Source of the DNA: Neolewinella maritima | GTDB lineage: Bacteria > Bacteroidota > Bacteroidia > Chitinophagales > Saprospiraceae | Assembly (NCBI RefSeq): GCF_923081025.1 | Contig: NZ_CAKLPZ010000003.1 | Span: 310,001 to 374,000, forward strand | DNA: 64,000 bases | Reading direction: 5' to 3' | Shown: positions 24,599 to 32,718 of the stretch, in pieces | Numbering within the stretch: position 1 is the first letter of the stretch | Layout of the letters: every line of letters starts with the position of its first letter | Program-made: the position numbers and the translations under genes | Notes under the pieces: generated by a model | Database searches by the model: none | What the model was told of the DNA's origin: nothing | Seen by the model: only the letters and a program-made list of their open reading frames with translations

Positions 24599-26122
24599 AT
24601 GAGTACAACAGCCACCCGCACTACCGACACCCTAGCCAAACCAAGATTTAAAGACCAGTACGAAAACTACATCGGCGGAGAGTGGACCGCGCCGACGAAG
24701 GGAGAATACTTCGACAACGTTTCGCCCGTAGACGGACAGAGTTTCACCCGCATCCCACGCTCGACCAAGGAGGATGTGGATAAGGCCGTGGCCGCCGCCC
24801 GCAAGGCCGCCGACCATTGGAATAACACCTCGGCTACCGAGCGCAGCAATATGCTGCTGAAGATCGCCCAGGTGATGGAAGATAACCTGGAGGTGCTGGC
24901 CCGCGCCGAGACCTGGGACAATGGAAAGGCCCTGCGCGAAACCCGCGCCGCCGATATGCCGCTGGCCGTCGACCACTTCCGCTACTTCGCCGGGGTGATC
25001 CGCGCCGAAGAGGGTGGGGTAGCCGAGCTGAATAGTGATACCGTATCGATGAACGTCTGGGAACCCCTGGGCGTCGTAGGGCAGATCATCCCCTGGAACT
25101 TCCCCATTCTAATGGCGGCCTGGAAGCTGGCCCCCGCCCTGGCAGCCGGTAACTGCGTCGTACTCAAGCCCGCCGAGCAGACCCCCGTGGGTATCCTGCT
25201 CTTCATGGAGCTCATCGAAGACATCCTTCCGGCTGGCGTGCTAAATATCATTAACGGCTTCGGCGTAGAGGCCGGTAAGCCACTGGCCAGTCACCCGGAT
25301 ATCAATAAGATCGCCTTTACGGGAGAGACCACGACCGGACAGCTGATCATGCAGTACGCCAGTAAGAACATCATCCCCGTGACGCTGGAGCTGGGCGGTA
25401 AGAGCCCCAACGTGTTCATGGAATCGGTCATGGAAGCCGACGATGCCTTCTTCGATAAGTGTCTGGAGGGTGCGGCCATGTTTGCCCTCAACCAGGGCGA
25501 GGTCTGTACCTGTCCGAGCCGACTGCTGGTGCAGGAGTCGATCTACGACAAGTTCATGGAGCGCTTCATCGAGCGGGTGGAGGCCATCAAGATGGGCCAC
25601 CCCCTCGACCCCACCACAATGATGGGTGCCCAGGCCAGCAACGACCAGTACGAGAAGATCCTTAAGTACATCAAGATCGGTAAGGATGAGGGCTGTAAGG
25701 TGCTCACCGGGGGGGACTCCGCCTTCGTCGACGGACTCGGAGAAGGCTACTACATCCAGCCCACCGTACTGGAGGGCAACAACAAGATGCGGGTGTTCCA
25801 GGAGGAGATCTTCGGTCCGGTGCTCTGCGTGACCACCTTCAAGGACGAAGCCGAGGCCATCGAGATCGCCAATGATACGCTCTACGGACTCGGTGCCGGC
25901 GTCTGGACGCGCGACGCCCACCAGCTCTACCGCATCCCGCGGGCCATTAAGGCCGGCCGGGTCTGGGTCAACTGCTACCACGACTATCCCGCCCACGCGC
26001 CCTTCGGTGGGTATAAGAAGTCGGGTATCGGCCGCGAAAATCACAAGATGATGCTCGACCACTACCGGCAGACCAAGAACATGCTTATCAACTACAGCAA
26101 GGAGAAGCTGGGCTTCTTTTAG
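24599..26122 (+). CDS. NAD(P)-dependent aldehyde dehydrogenase
   Basis: This 507-residue cytoplasmic enzyme oxidises aldehydes to acids. It has [21 protein letters not shown], the nucleotide-binding segment [29 protein letters not shown] and [11 protein letters not shown] (the general-base Glu). The active-site block [11 protein letters not shown] has Cys303 as nucleophile, in the CTCPSR form typical of the ExaC/AldB-type acetaldehyde dehydrogenases. The following DUF779 gene starts one base after the stop, a pairing commonly seen with this enzyme type. The likely substrate is acetaldehyde or another short aldehyde. The leader is AT-rich and holds a copy of the dispersed motif. Confidence 0.93.
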   Translation: MSTTATRTTDTLAKPRFKDQYENYIGGEWTAPTKGEYFDNVSPVDGQSFTRIPRSTKEDVDKAVAAARKAADHWNNTSATERSNMLLKIAQVMEDNLEVLARAETWDNGKALRETRAADMPLAVDHFRYFAGVIRAEEGGVAELNSDTVSMNVWEPLGVVGQIIPWNFPILMAAWKLAPALAAGNCVVLKPAEQTPVGILLFMELIEDILPAGVLNIINGFGVEAGKPLASHPDINKIAFTGETTTGQLIMQYASKNIIPVTLELGGKSPNVFMESVMEADDAFFDKCLEGAAMFALNQGEVCTCPSRLLVQESIYDKFMERFIERVEAIKMGHPLDPTTMMGAQASNDQYEKILKYIKIGKDEGCKVLTGGDSAFVDGLGEGYYIQPTVLEGNNKMRVFQEEIFGPVLCVTTFKDEAEAIEIANDTLYGLGAGVWTRDAHQLYRIPRAIKAGRVWVNCYHDYPAHAPFGGYKKSGIGRENHKMMLDHYRQTKNMLINYSKEKLGFF

Positions 26123-26123
26123 G

Positions 26124-26462
26124 ATGGCTAAAGTAGACATCACCGATGCCGCCCGCGCGGTCATAGACACCTTACGCACCGAGCACGGCCCCCTCATCTT
26201 TCACCAGAGTGGGGGCTGCTGCGACGGTTCGTCCCCCATGTGCTTCCCGGAGGGCGAGCTGTACCTCGACGACACCAACGACGTGCTACTGGGCGAGGTG
26301 CACGGCTGCCCGTTCTACATGTCCACCTTTCAGTACGACTACTGGAAGCATACCCACCTCACCCTCGACGTAGTGGAGGGTAGGGGCGCGAGCTTTTCGG
26401 CGGAGATCCCCCTGGGCCTCCGCTTCGTCATCGACTCCCGGATTCTCGAAGCCGGCGAGTAG
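26124..26462 (+). CDS. DUF779 domain-containing protein
   Basis: This 112-residue protein is a DUF779 member. The family features are IFHQSGGCCDGSSPMCF (three Cys) and EVHGCPFYMSTFQYDYW (a fourth Cys), suggesting metal binding. The gene starts one base after the aldehyde dehydrogenase stop, so they are translated together. DUF779 genes accompany aldehyde dehydrogenases in many bacteria, which suggests an accessory role. It converges on ileS with 13 bases between stops. Confidence 0.88.
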   Translation: MAKVDITDAARAVIDTLRTEHGPLIFHQSGGCCDGSSPMCFPEGELYLDDTNDVLLGEVHGCPFYMSTFQYDYWKHTHLTLDVVEGRGASFSAEIPLGLRFVIDSRILEAGE

Positions 26463-26475
26463 GACCATTGTCCGA

Positions 26476-29400
26476 TCAGGACTTTATGATACGCACGGTA
26501 GCCTGCTGCTCGTGAGGTAATTCCAGGAGATCTCCCTCCACGGTATCCCGAATAGCTAGGTCATCGGCCAGGGTCTCTTCCATCAGGTAGTCCCGGTAGG
26601 TCTGTACCGCTAGCTGTACCTCCTCCGGGGCGGACAGCGCGATGCGGATGCGGTCGGTCACTTCCAGTCCGGCTTCCTTGCGCATGGTCTGGATGCGGCT
26701 CACCAGTTCACGAGCCAGTCCCTCCCGGGCCAGCGCTGGACTTACGTCGATGTCGAGCGCGACGGTCAGGTCGCCGTCCGTGGCGACCTTCCAGCCTGGA
26801 ATATCCTCAGTGACTACCTCTACTTCTTCCGTAGTGATGGCTACGGGTGTGCCATCCAGGTTGAGCTGGAAGCTGCCGGTCGATTCCAGTTGGGCGATAT
26901 CGCTTCCGCTCATACCGGCGATGGCCTTCGCGGCCAGCTTCATCTGCTTACCGAGCCGCTTGCCCAGCACCTTGAAGTTGGCCTTCACGGACTTTTTCAG
27001 AAAGTCGTCGTCGGTCAGGAACTCTACCGCTTTGATATTGGTCTCGGCACGGATAATGTGGGCTACGTCAGCCACCTGCCGCTGGAACTCCGCGCTCAGG
27101 GCGGGCACGAGGATCTTCTGCAGGGGTTGGCGTACGCGCAGCCGTTCGCGCTTGCGCAGACTCAGCACCAGCGAGGAGATGCGCTGTGCGTAGCCCATAC
27201 GCTGCTCTAGGTCGGGATCGATGCGGGCGGGGTCGGCCGGTGCGAGGAGGGTCAGGTGGACGCTATCCGCCGCGTCAGTCAGGTTGCGGTAGAGCCAGTC
27301 GGCGAAGAAGGGGGCTACCGGTGCCATCAGCTGGCTGACGCGGTACAGGCAGGTATGCAGGGTCTGGTAGGCGGCGCGCTTATCGGTGGTCATCTCCCCG
27401 CGCCAGAACCGGCGGCGGCACTGCCGGACGTACCAGTTGCTGAGCTCGTCGTTGACAAAGCTGTCGATGGCCCGGATGGCGGGGGTGGCGTCGTAAGCGG
27501 TGAATAGCCGGTCTACCTCCTGGGTCAGGCTTTCAAGGCGACTGAGGACCCAGCGGTCGATCTCGGCGAGTTCTTCCGGGGCTACGGCTTCGTCCTGGGT
27601 AGCATCGTAATCATCGATGTTAGCGTACAGCGCGAAGAAGCCGTAGGTATTGTACAGGGTGCCGAAAAAGCGACGCTGCACTTCCTTAATGCCGTCCAGG
27701 TCGAACTTGAGGTTGTCCCAGGGGTCGCTGTTGCCGATCATGTACCAGCGGGTGGCGTCTGCGCCGAAGGTATCGATGGTAGTGAAGGGATCGACGGCAT
27801 TGCCCAGGCGCTTGGACATCTTTTTGCCCTCCTTGTCCAGGACCAGTCCGTTAGAGACTACGTTCTTGTAGGCCACCGAATCGAAGACCAGCGTAGCGAT
27901 GGCGTGCAGCGTATAGAACCAGCCCCGCGTCTGATCTACGCCCTCGGCGATGAAGTCGGCGGGAAAGGAGCGCTCGAACACCTCCTGCTGCTCGAAGGGG
28001 TAGTGGAGCTGGGCGTAGGGCATGCTACCGGAGTCGAACCAGACGTCGATCAGATCGAGCTCGCGGCGCAGCTCCTTGCCGTTCTGCCAGAGTACGACCT
28101 CGTCGATGTAGGGGCGGTGGAGATCCTGGGGGACTTGCTGGTCCAGTCCGAGTTCCTGGTTGGCAGTCCGAACCAGCTCTTCCAGCTCGGCGATGGAGCC
28201 GATGCATACTTCCTCCGTACCGTCTTCGCTGCGCCAGATGGGCAGGGGGATGCCCCAGTAGCGGCTGCGGCTGAGGTTCCAGTCCTGGAGGTTCTCCAGC
28301 CACTTGCCGAAGCGGCCCTCGCCGGTACTGGCGGGCTGCCAGTTGATGGTCTTGTTGAGCTCCTGCATCCGCTCCTTGACGGCGCTGGCCTTGATGAACC
28401 AGCTGTCGAGGGGGTAGTAGAGCACGGGCTTGTCCGTCCGCCAGCAATGGGGGTAGCTGTGGTTGTACTTGGCTACGTTAAAGGCCAGCCCGGCTTTCTT
28501 GAGGTGTACCGCGATATCGATGTTGACGTCGAAGTAGCCCTCTTCGTCCTTATAGTCCTTGACGTAACGGCCGGCGAAGGGACCGGCGTCCTCCGTAAAC
28601 TTGCCCGTCTTATCGACCAGGGTAAGCGAGCCGATGCCGTTGGCCTTACCGACCATCATATCGTCGGCTCCGAAGCTGGGAGCAGTATGTACGATACCAG
28701 TACCTGCGTCGGTGGTCACGAAGTCGCCCGGAATGATCCGAAAGGCATCGCCATCCGTAGGCACCGCACCCGGCAGCAGCTGCTCGTACCGAAGTCCGAT
28801 CAGCTCCGTGCCCTTGAAGGACTCGCTCTGCTCCACCACTACCGGCTGGTTGTTCCCCCCGAACCACTTCTCTACCAGCGCCTCGGCAAGCACCACCTCG
28901 ATCGGCGCCTCGGTGTAGGGATTGATCGTCTTCACCCGTACGTAATCGATGTCCGGGCCGACGGTCAGGGCCGTATTACTGGGCAGTGTCCACGGCGTTG
29001 TCGTCCAAGCAAGAAGGTATAAGGGCCCAAGCCTATCCTTCCCTTCCTTAACCCCCTTACTCCCTAACCCCTTAACCCCTTGCACCTTAAACATAGCCAC
29101 CACGGTGGTATCGGTTACGTCCTGGTAGGCGCCGGGCATATTGAGCTCATGGGTGCTCAGGCCGGTGCCGGCGGCGGGGCTGTAGGGTTGGACGGTGTAG
29201 CCCTTGTAGATGAGGTCTTTGTCGTAGATCTGCTTGAGGAGCCACCAGACGGACTCCATGTATTCCCGCTCGTAGGTGATGTAGGGGTTCTCCAGGTCGA
29301 CCCAGTAGCCCATCTTGCGGGTGATGTCGTCCCAGACGTCCTTATAGCGCATGACGGTCTCGCGGCAGGCCTTGTTGTAGTCGTCTACACTGATCTTGGT

Positions 29401-29721
29401 ACCGATGTCCTCCTTGGTGATGCCGAGTTCGGATTCGACCTTGAGCTCGATGGGTAGGCCGTGGGTGTCCCAGCCGCCCTTACGTTCTACGCGCTTGCCC
29501 TTCAGGGTCTGGAAGCGGCAGAACATGTCCTTGATGGTGCGGGCCATAACGTGGTGGATGCCCGGCTGTCCGTTGGCGCTGGGGGGACCTTCGTAGAACA
29601 CGAAGGGGTTATCAGCCGGCCGCTCGTCGACACTGCGCCGGAAGATGTCTTGCTCTGCCCAGAAGGCGAGGATTTCGCGGTCGATAGTGGGGAGGTCGAG
29701 GGTCTTATATTCCTGATACAT
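26476..29721 (-). CDS. ileS: Isoleucyl-tRNA synthetase
   Basis: This 1081-residue class I enzyme charges tRNA-Ile. It has the HIGH-equivalent motif GIHHVMA early (in PSANGQPGIHHVMARTIKD), the editing domain, WTTTPWTLPSNTAL, the Trp-rich SRYWGIPLPIW, and the KMSKS motif as GKKMSKRLGN. A long C-terminal anticodon and helical region follows, of the type seen in Bacteroidota and eukaryotes. A low-complexity insertion, VKGLGSKGVKEGKDRLGP, occurs at about residues 212-230 just before LYLLAWTTTPW. It is encoded by an AAGGGGTT-type octamer tract and looks like a captured repeat. A TATTTTTG promoter element lies 27 bases upstream, inside the T-run of a terminator. Confidence 0.95.
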   Translation of the reverse strand: MYQEYKTLDLPTIDREILAFWAEQDIFRRSVDERPADNPFVFYEGPPSANGQPGIHHVMARTIKDMFCRFQTLKGKRVERKGGWDTHGLPIELKVESELGITKEDIGTKISVDDYNKACRETVMRYKDVWDDITRKMGYWVDLENPYITYEREYMESVWWLLKQIYDKDLIYKGYTVQPYSPAAGTGLSTHELNMPGAYQDVTDTTVVAMFKVQGVKGLGSKGVKEGKDRLGPLYLLAWTTTPWTLPSNTALTVGPDIDYVRVKTINPYTEAPIEVVLAEALVEKWFGGNNQPVVVEQSESFKGTELIGLRYEQLLPGAVPTDGDAFRIIPGDFVTTDAGTGIVHTAPSFGADDMMVGKANGIGSLTLVDKTGKFTEDAGPFAGRYVKDYKDEEGYFDVNIDIAVHLKKAGLAFNVAKYNHSYPHCWRTDKPVLYYPLDSWFIKASAVKERMQELNKTINWQPASTGEGRFGKWLENLQDWNLSRSRYWGIPLPIWRSEDGTEEVCIGSIAELEELVRTANQELGLDQQVPQDLHRPYIDEVVLWQNGKELRRELDLIDVWFDSGSMPYAQLHYPFEQQEVFERSFPADFIAEGVDQTRGWFYTLHAIATLVFDSVAYKNVVSNGLVLDKEGKKMSKRLGNAVDPFTTIDTFGADATRWYMIGNSDPWDNLKFDLDGIKEVQRRFFGTLYNTYGFFALYANIDDYDATQDEAVAPEELAEIDRWVLSRLESLTQEVDRLFTAYDATPAIRAIDSFVNDELSNWYVRQCRRRFWRGEMTTDKRAAYQTLHTCLYRVSQLMAPVAPFFADWLYRNLTDAADSVHLTLLAPADPARIDPDLEQRMGYAQRISSLVLSLRKRERLRVRQPLQKILVPALSAEFQRQVADVAHIIRAETNIKAVEFLTDDDFLKKSVKANFKVLGKRLGKQMKLAAKAIAGMSGSDIAQLESTGSFQLNLDGTPVAITTEEVEVVTEDIPGWKVATDGDLTVALDIDVSPALAREGLARELVSRIQTMRKEAGLEVTDRIRIALSAPEEVQLAVQTYRDYLMEETLADDLAIRDTVEGDLLELPHEQQATVRIIKS
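29044..29081 (-). repeat. TTAACCCC octamer tract inside ileS
   Basis: The plus strand shows CCTTAACCCCCTTACTCCC, then TAACCCCTTAACCCCTT, matching tracts found directly before rsgA (32682-32718) and murQ (40029-40072). Here it lies in the ileS frame, reversed, and encodes Lys/Gly/Val-rich residues without breaking the frame. Confidence 0.65.
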
Positions 29722-29748
29722 GGCTGGGGGGATGGACTAGCGGGGGCG

Positions 29749-29789
29749 CAAAAATAGAAAAGCTCCAATGGCCGGTGCCGTTGGAGCTT
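29749..29789 (-). terminator. Terminator containing the ileS -7 element
   Basis: A 13-bp stem (29760-29772 with 29777-29789, one G-U pair, loop CGGT) is followed on the minus strand by TTCTATTTTTG. It should end transcripts coming from the helicase gene. The same T-run contains TATTTTTG (29756 to 29749 on the minus strand), a full match to TAnnTTTG, 27 bases before the ileS ATG. Terminator and new promoter are thus fused. Confidence 0.7.
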
Positions 29790-29969
29790 CGTTGCGGGGG
29801 TGACAGCAGCGGTCCTACGGGCACGGGGCCAGCCGGATAATGCTACCGTAAATGAAGAATAGTGGTTTCATCACCCGAATAACGGGTCGGGGTCAGCCAT
29901 AGTTGCATTTCCAGATCGGGGAGATGTACGTACGGCGTGAGCAAGAGGTAGTAACGCATCCACGAAAAA

Positions 29970-29977
29970 TAAATTTG
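29970..29977 (+). promoter_or_regulatory. Plus-strand -7 element of a candidate small RNA
   Basis: TAAATTTG is a full match to TAnnTTTG, facing away from ileS. No clear -33 element is visible. Transcription would begin at about 29983-29985 and meet the terminator at 30093-30116. Confidence 0.4.
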
Positions 29978-29983
29978 TGTAGT

Positions 29984-30116
29984 TGCGTACGGAAGATTAC
30001 ATTTAATGTATCTTAAGCATGCGGTAGCGCAGTATTAATTACTGCTACTTCGTACAAGAACTAGTTTTCATTTGGTTTTTTGGGGTTATTGGGAGGCAAC
30101 TTGTTGCCTCTTTTTT
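29984..30116 (+). ncRNA. Candidate structured small RNA
   Basis: The 323-base gap between ileS and the helicase gene holds no open frame but a foldable block. The outer pairing is AGTT-GTAC-GAAG (29981-29995, one bulged G) with CTTC-GTAC-AACT (30048-30062). Inside are TACATT-T-AATGTA (29998-30010) and GTAGC-AGTA (30024-30034, two-base bulge) with TACT-GCTAC (30040-30048). An intrinsic terminator follows at 30093-30116. It starts beside a perfect -7 element and its 3' part is antisense to the end of the helicase gene. The minus-strand RNA could fold the same way, so the strand is not certain; a helicase 3'-UTR structure is the alternative. Confidence 0.35.
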
Positions 30117-32513
30117 ATTTGGGGGTAGCGAAGCAGCCGCCAGACGAATTTCCTCGTAGCTATACGCCTTGTCGAAGTGCTCGAATACCTCTTTGTAGCC
30201 CTCGATCTCCCGGTCGGTCAGGTAGCTGGTGATAACCTCCAGCCGGTCCGGCGCGATCAATTCTTCTACGGCTAGTTCCCCTGTCTTTACCCAGTGTGCG
30301 AGGTGGTTGTAAATCGTACCCTCGGTGTAGCCGCGCTGCGTGGCTACCTCAGCTACGGTGAGTCCCCGGCGGAAAGCGTCCAGGCTCTGTTGCTTCGTGC
30401 CGGAGGTAGAGACGGTTACACGGTCCGCATCGCAGTACTTTTCAATCAATACCAGGAGCTCGTCGCCGTAGGCTTCACGCGACTTCTCCCCAAAGCCCTC
30501 TACCTGTAATATGGCGGCCGCGTCGCGGGGCAGCGTGTCGGCTAATCGGAGCAGCACGGCGTTGTGGAGAATGCGGTAGGCGGCTATGCCCTGATCCTCG
30601 GCCGTTTTGGTGCGCCACTTCGCCAGCTCCTGGTACAGGATGGGGTGGCTGCTGGCGCCGGCGGTCGAGCTGGTCTTCTTACCACTACTGCTCTTCGCCC
30701 GCTGTTCGAACTCAATGGTAGCGTCGGCGCGCGCCCGCAGGTAGGTATCGGGGTGGAAGCCTTCACCCAGAACGGCAAAGGTGCGCAGTTTGATGAAGCA
30801 GGTCAGGGCAGCCTCCCGGAGCCGCTCGGTGATGCTGTCGAAGACCTTGCGGTTGTCGGACATGAAGGGTAGGGCGGCGAGTCGGGTGCAGACTGCCTCG
30901 AGCGGCTCCTGAAAGTGGGCACTGGCGTTCCTAAGCCGTTCGCTGAGCTCCGGGTGATCGGCCGGCAGCGTGTCCTGTTTGGCGTAGGCAGTGAGCTGGC
31001 GGAGGAAGCCGGTTCCAAGCTTGCCGACCCGTTGATCGAGATCGCTACGTATGGCACGGGCTTCGGCGAGGGCATCCCCCTGCACGGCCGACTCGTGCTC
31101 GAACAGTACGCGCTCTAGCCAGCCGAGCTGCCGGTCGGCCTCCCGGAAGTCGAACAGCTCGCGCAGGCAGTTGAGCTGGAACTCCCGCTGGTCACTGCGC
31201 AGATCGTCCGGCGTGGGCGCTTCGTCATCGGCGCGGGAGGAGTAGTCCTGGACGACGCGGTCGGTGCGCACGCTGCTGTCGCCGATGCGGCTACGCAGTA
31301 CGATACCTTCGAAGGTCTTACAGCGGCTGAGGGCCACGTAGACCTGTCCGTGCGCAAAGGCGGCCGCCGCATCGATGATGACCCGTTCGAAGGTCAGTCC
31401 CTGACTCTTGTGGATCGTGATGGCCCAGGCCAGGCGCAGGGGGTGCTGCTCGAAGGTGCCGATCACTTCGTCGTTGACCTCCTTGGTCACCTTGTCGAGC
31501 TCGTAGGTGCGATTCTCCCAGGCTACGGGCAGGACGGGGATGGGGTCTTCGCCCGGACAGCTCACCTCGATCTCCTGCCCCTCGATCTTGGTGATGCGGC
31601 CGATCTTGCCGTTGTAATAGAGCTTTTCCGCCGTGTCGTTCTTGTTGAACATCACCTGTGCCCCGACGCGGAAGCTCAGCGTCTCCTCATTCGGGTACAT
31701 TGATTCGGGAAACTTGCCGGATATGGTGGCAGCGAAGGTGTGGAGGGGAGTAGTGAGGGTAGCGAGCTGCCGCGCATTGATCTGGTCCGCCGTGCGGTTG
31801 TGGGAGCTGAGGGTGATGTAGTCTTCGGAGGCCGGCGGCTGGAATTCAGGCCCCCGATAGCGGGAGTTGAGCTGCTGCAGACTGGCTGCGTCTAGCCGAT
31901 CGTTGCGCACCTGGTTGAGCAGGTCGATGAAGTCGGCGTCGGACTGCCGGTAAATGTGCTGCAACTGAATGGTGCGTACACCGGCCTCGGCCAGGGCCTT
32001 GCTGCCGAAGAAGTAGGCGGTCTGGTAATCATCCCGCAGCTGGTTCCACTCGTTATCGCGCACCACGGGTGGTAGCTGGTGGAGGTCGCCGATCATTAGG
32101 AGTTGTACGCCGCCGAAGGGCCGCTCGCTGCGGCGGTACTTGCGCAATACGGCACTGATGGCATCCAGTACATCGACCCGCACCATACTGATCTCATCGA
32201 TCACCAACAGATCGAGGCTGCGGAGCACGTCGGCCTTCTGCCGACTGAGCCGGTGGGTGCGCAGATCGGCCTGTAGTCGGTCGGGGGTAAGGACCCCGAA
32301 GGGGAGCTGAAACTGACTGTGGATGGTCACCCCCTTCGCATTGATGGCCGCCACCCCCGTGGGAGCTACTACGACCATGCGCTTGAGTACCTCGCGGCGG
32401 ATACGGTGCAGGAAGGTGGTCTTGCCCGTGCCGGCCTTTCCGGTCAGAAATACGTGGCGGTCGGTCTGACTGACAAACTGGTAGGCGAGGTCGAGTTCGG
32501 GGTTGGTGGACAT
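30045..32513 (-). CDS. Pif1-like helicase with HRDC and HTH domains
   Basis: The product has about 822 residues from the ATG at 32513 (an ATG four codons earlier is possible). The N-terminal superfamily 1 helicase has Walker A LTGKAGTGKTT, Walker B LLVIDEISMVR and later motifs LMIGDLHQLPP and AITIHKSQGLTF with YVALSRCK, typical of Pif1/RecD2 enzymes. An HRDC-like domain (AAYRILHNAVLLRLADTLPR, ILQVEGFGEKSREAYGDELL) and a helix-turn-helix (RRGLTVAEVATQRGYTEGTI) follow. It probably unwinds DNA at replication or repair sites. The last 27 or so residues (NKKEATSCLPITPKNQ onward) are encoded by AT-rich sequence holding a plus-strand terminator and go beyond the usual family end. Confidence 0.85.
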   Translation of the reverse strand: MSTNPELDLAYQFVSQTDRHVFLTGKAGTGKTTFLHRIRREVLKRMVVVAPTGVAAINAKGVTIHSQFQLPFGVLTPDRLQADLRTHRLSRQKADVLRSLDLLVIDEISMVRVDVLDAISAVLRKYRRSERPFGGVQLLMIGDLHQLPPVVRDNEWNQLRDDYQTAYFFGSKALAEAGVRTIQLQHIYRQSDADFIDLLNQVRNDRLDAASLQQLNSRYRGPEFQPPASEDYITLSSHNRTADQINARQLATLTTPLHTFAATISGKFPESMYPNEETLSFRVGAQVMFNKNDTAEKLYYNGKIGRITKIEGQEIEVSCPGEDPIPVLPVAWENRTYELDKVTKEVNDEVIGTFEQHPLRLAWAITIHKSQGLTFERVIIDAAAAFAHGQVYVALSRCKTFEGIVLRSRIGDSSVRTDRVVQDYSSRADDEAPTPDDLRSDQREFQLNCLRELFDFREADRQLGWLERVLFEHESAVQGDALAEARAIRSDLDQRVGKLGTGFLRQLTAYAKQDTLPADHPELSERLRNASAHFQEPLEAVCTRLAALPFMSDNRKVFDSITERLREAALTCFIKLRTFAVLGEGFHPDTYLRARADATIEFEQRAKSSSGKKTSSTAGASSHPILYQELAKWRTKTAEDQGIAAYRILHNAVLLRLADTLPRDAAAILQVEGFGEKSREAYGDELLVLIEKYCDADRVTVSTSGTKQQSLDAFRRGLTVAEVATQRGYTEGTIYNHLAHWVKTGELAVEELIAPDRLEVITSYLTDREIEGYKEVFEHFDKAYSYEEIRLAAASLPPNKKEATSCLPITPKNQMKTSSCTK
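30093..30116 (+). terminator. Plus-strand intrinsic terminator inside the helicase 3' end
   Basis: GAGGCAAC (30093-30100) pairs with GTTGCCTC (30103-30110) and is followed by six T. On the minus strand the stem is preceded by A-runs but not followed by T-runs, so it is oriented for plus-strand transcription. No plus-strand gene precedes it. Confidence 0.7.
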
Positions 32514-32523
32514 AGGGGAAGGC

Positions 32524-32611
32524 AAATACGTTTGAGCTGCAAGTACGGGACGGATGCCTCAGCTAGCAGTAGATTAAACGAATACTTGCGATTAAATACG
32601 TTTACAGCTGC
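32524..32611. repeat. Direct repeat in the helicase/rsgA divergent region
   Basis: AAATACGTTTGAGCTGC at 32524-32540 recurs as AAATACGTTTACAGCTGC at 32594-32611, 70 bases away. The first copy abuts the helicase start. They may be regulator sites or duplicated promoter parts; nothing else is seen in this stretch apart from the composite repeat that follows. Confidence 0.4.
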
Positions 32612-32631
32612 TTACGAACTGACTTTCTTTC

Positions 32632-32718
32632 GCACCTGCGGCCCCGCCCCCCCGTTCCACCCATCACCCCTACGACGCCCGCCTTAACTCCCTAACCCCT
32701 TAACCCCCCTTACCCCCC
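32632..32718 (+). repeat. Composite dispersed repeat upstream of rsgA
   Basis: An exact GCACCTGCGGCCCCGCCC (32632-32649) is followed 50 bases from its start by CCTTAACTCCCTAACCCC and TTAACCCC-type sequence (32682-32718) that runs to the rsgA ATG. The same two parts at the same 50-base offset lie before murQ (39979, 40029). Confidence 0.6.

Noticed and set aside
29722-30044. T-box or amino-acid leader for ileS
   Set aside because: No specifier loop or anti-terminator; the only terminator ends the upstream gene and precedes the ileS promoter.
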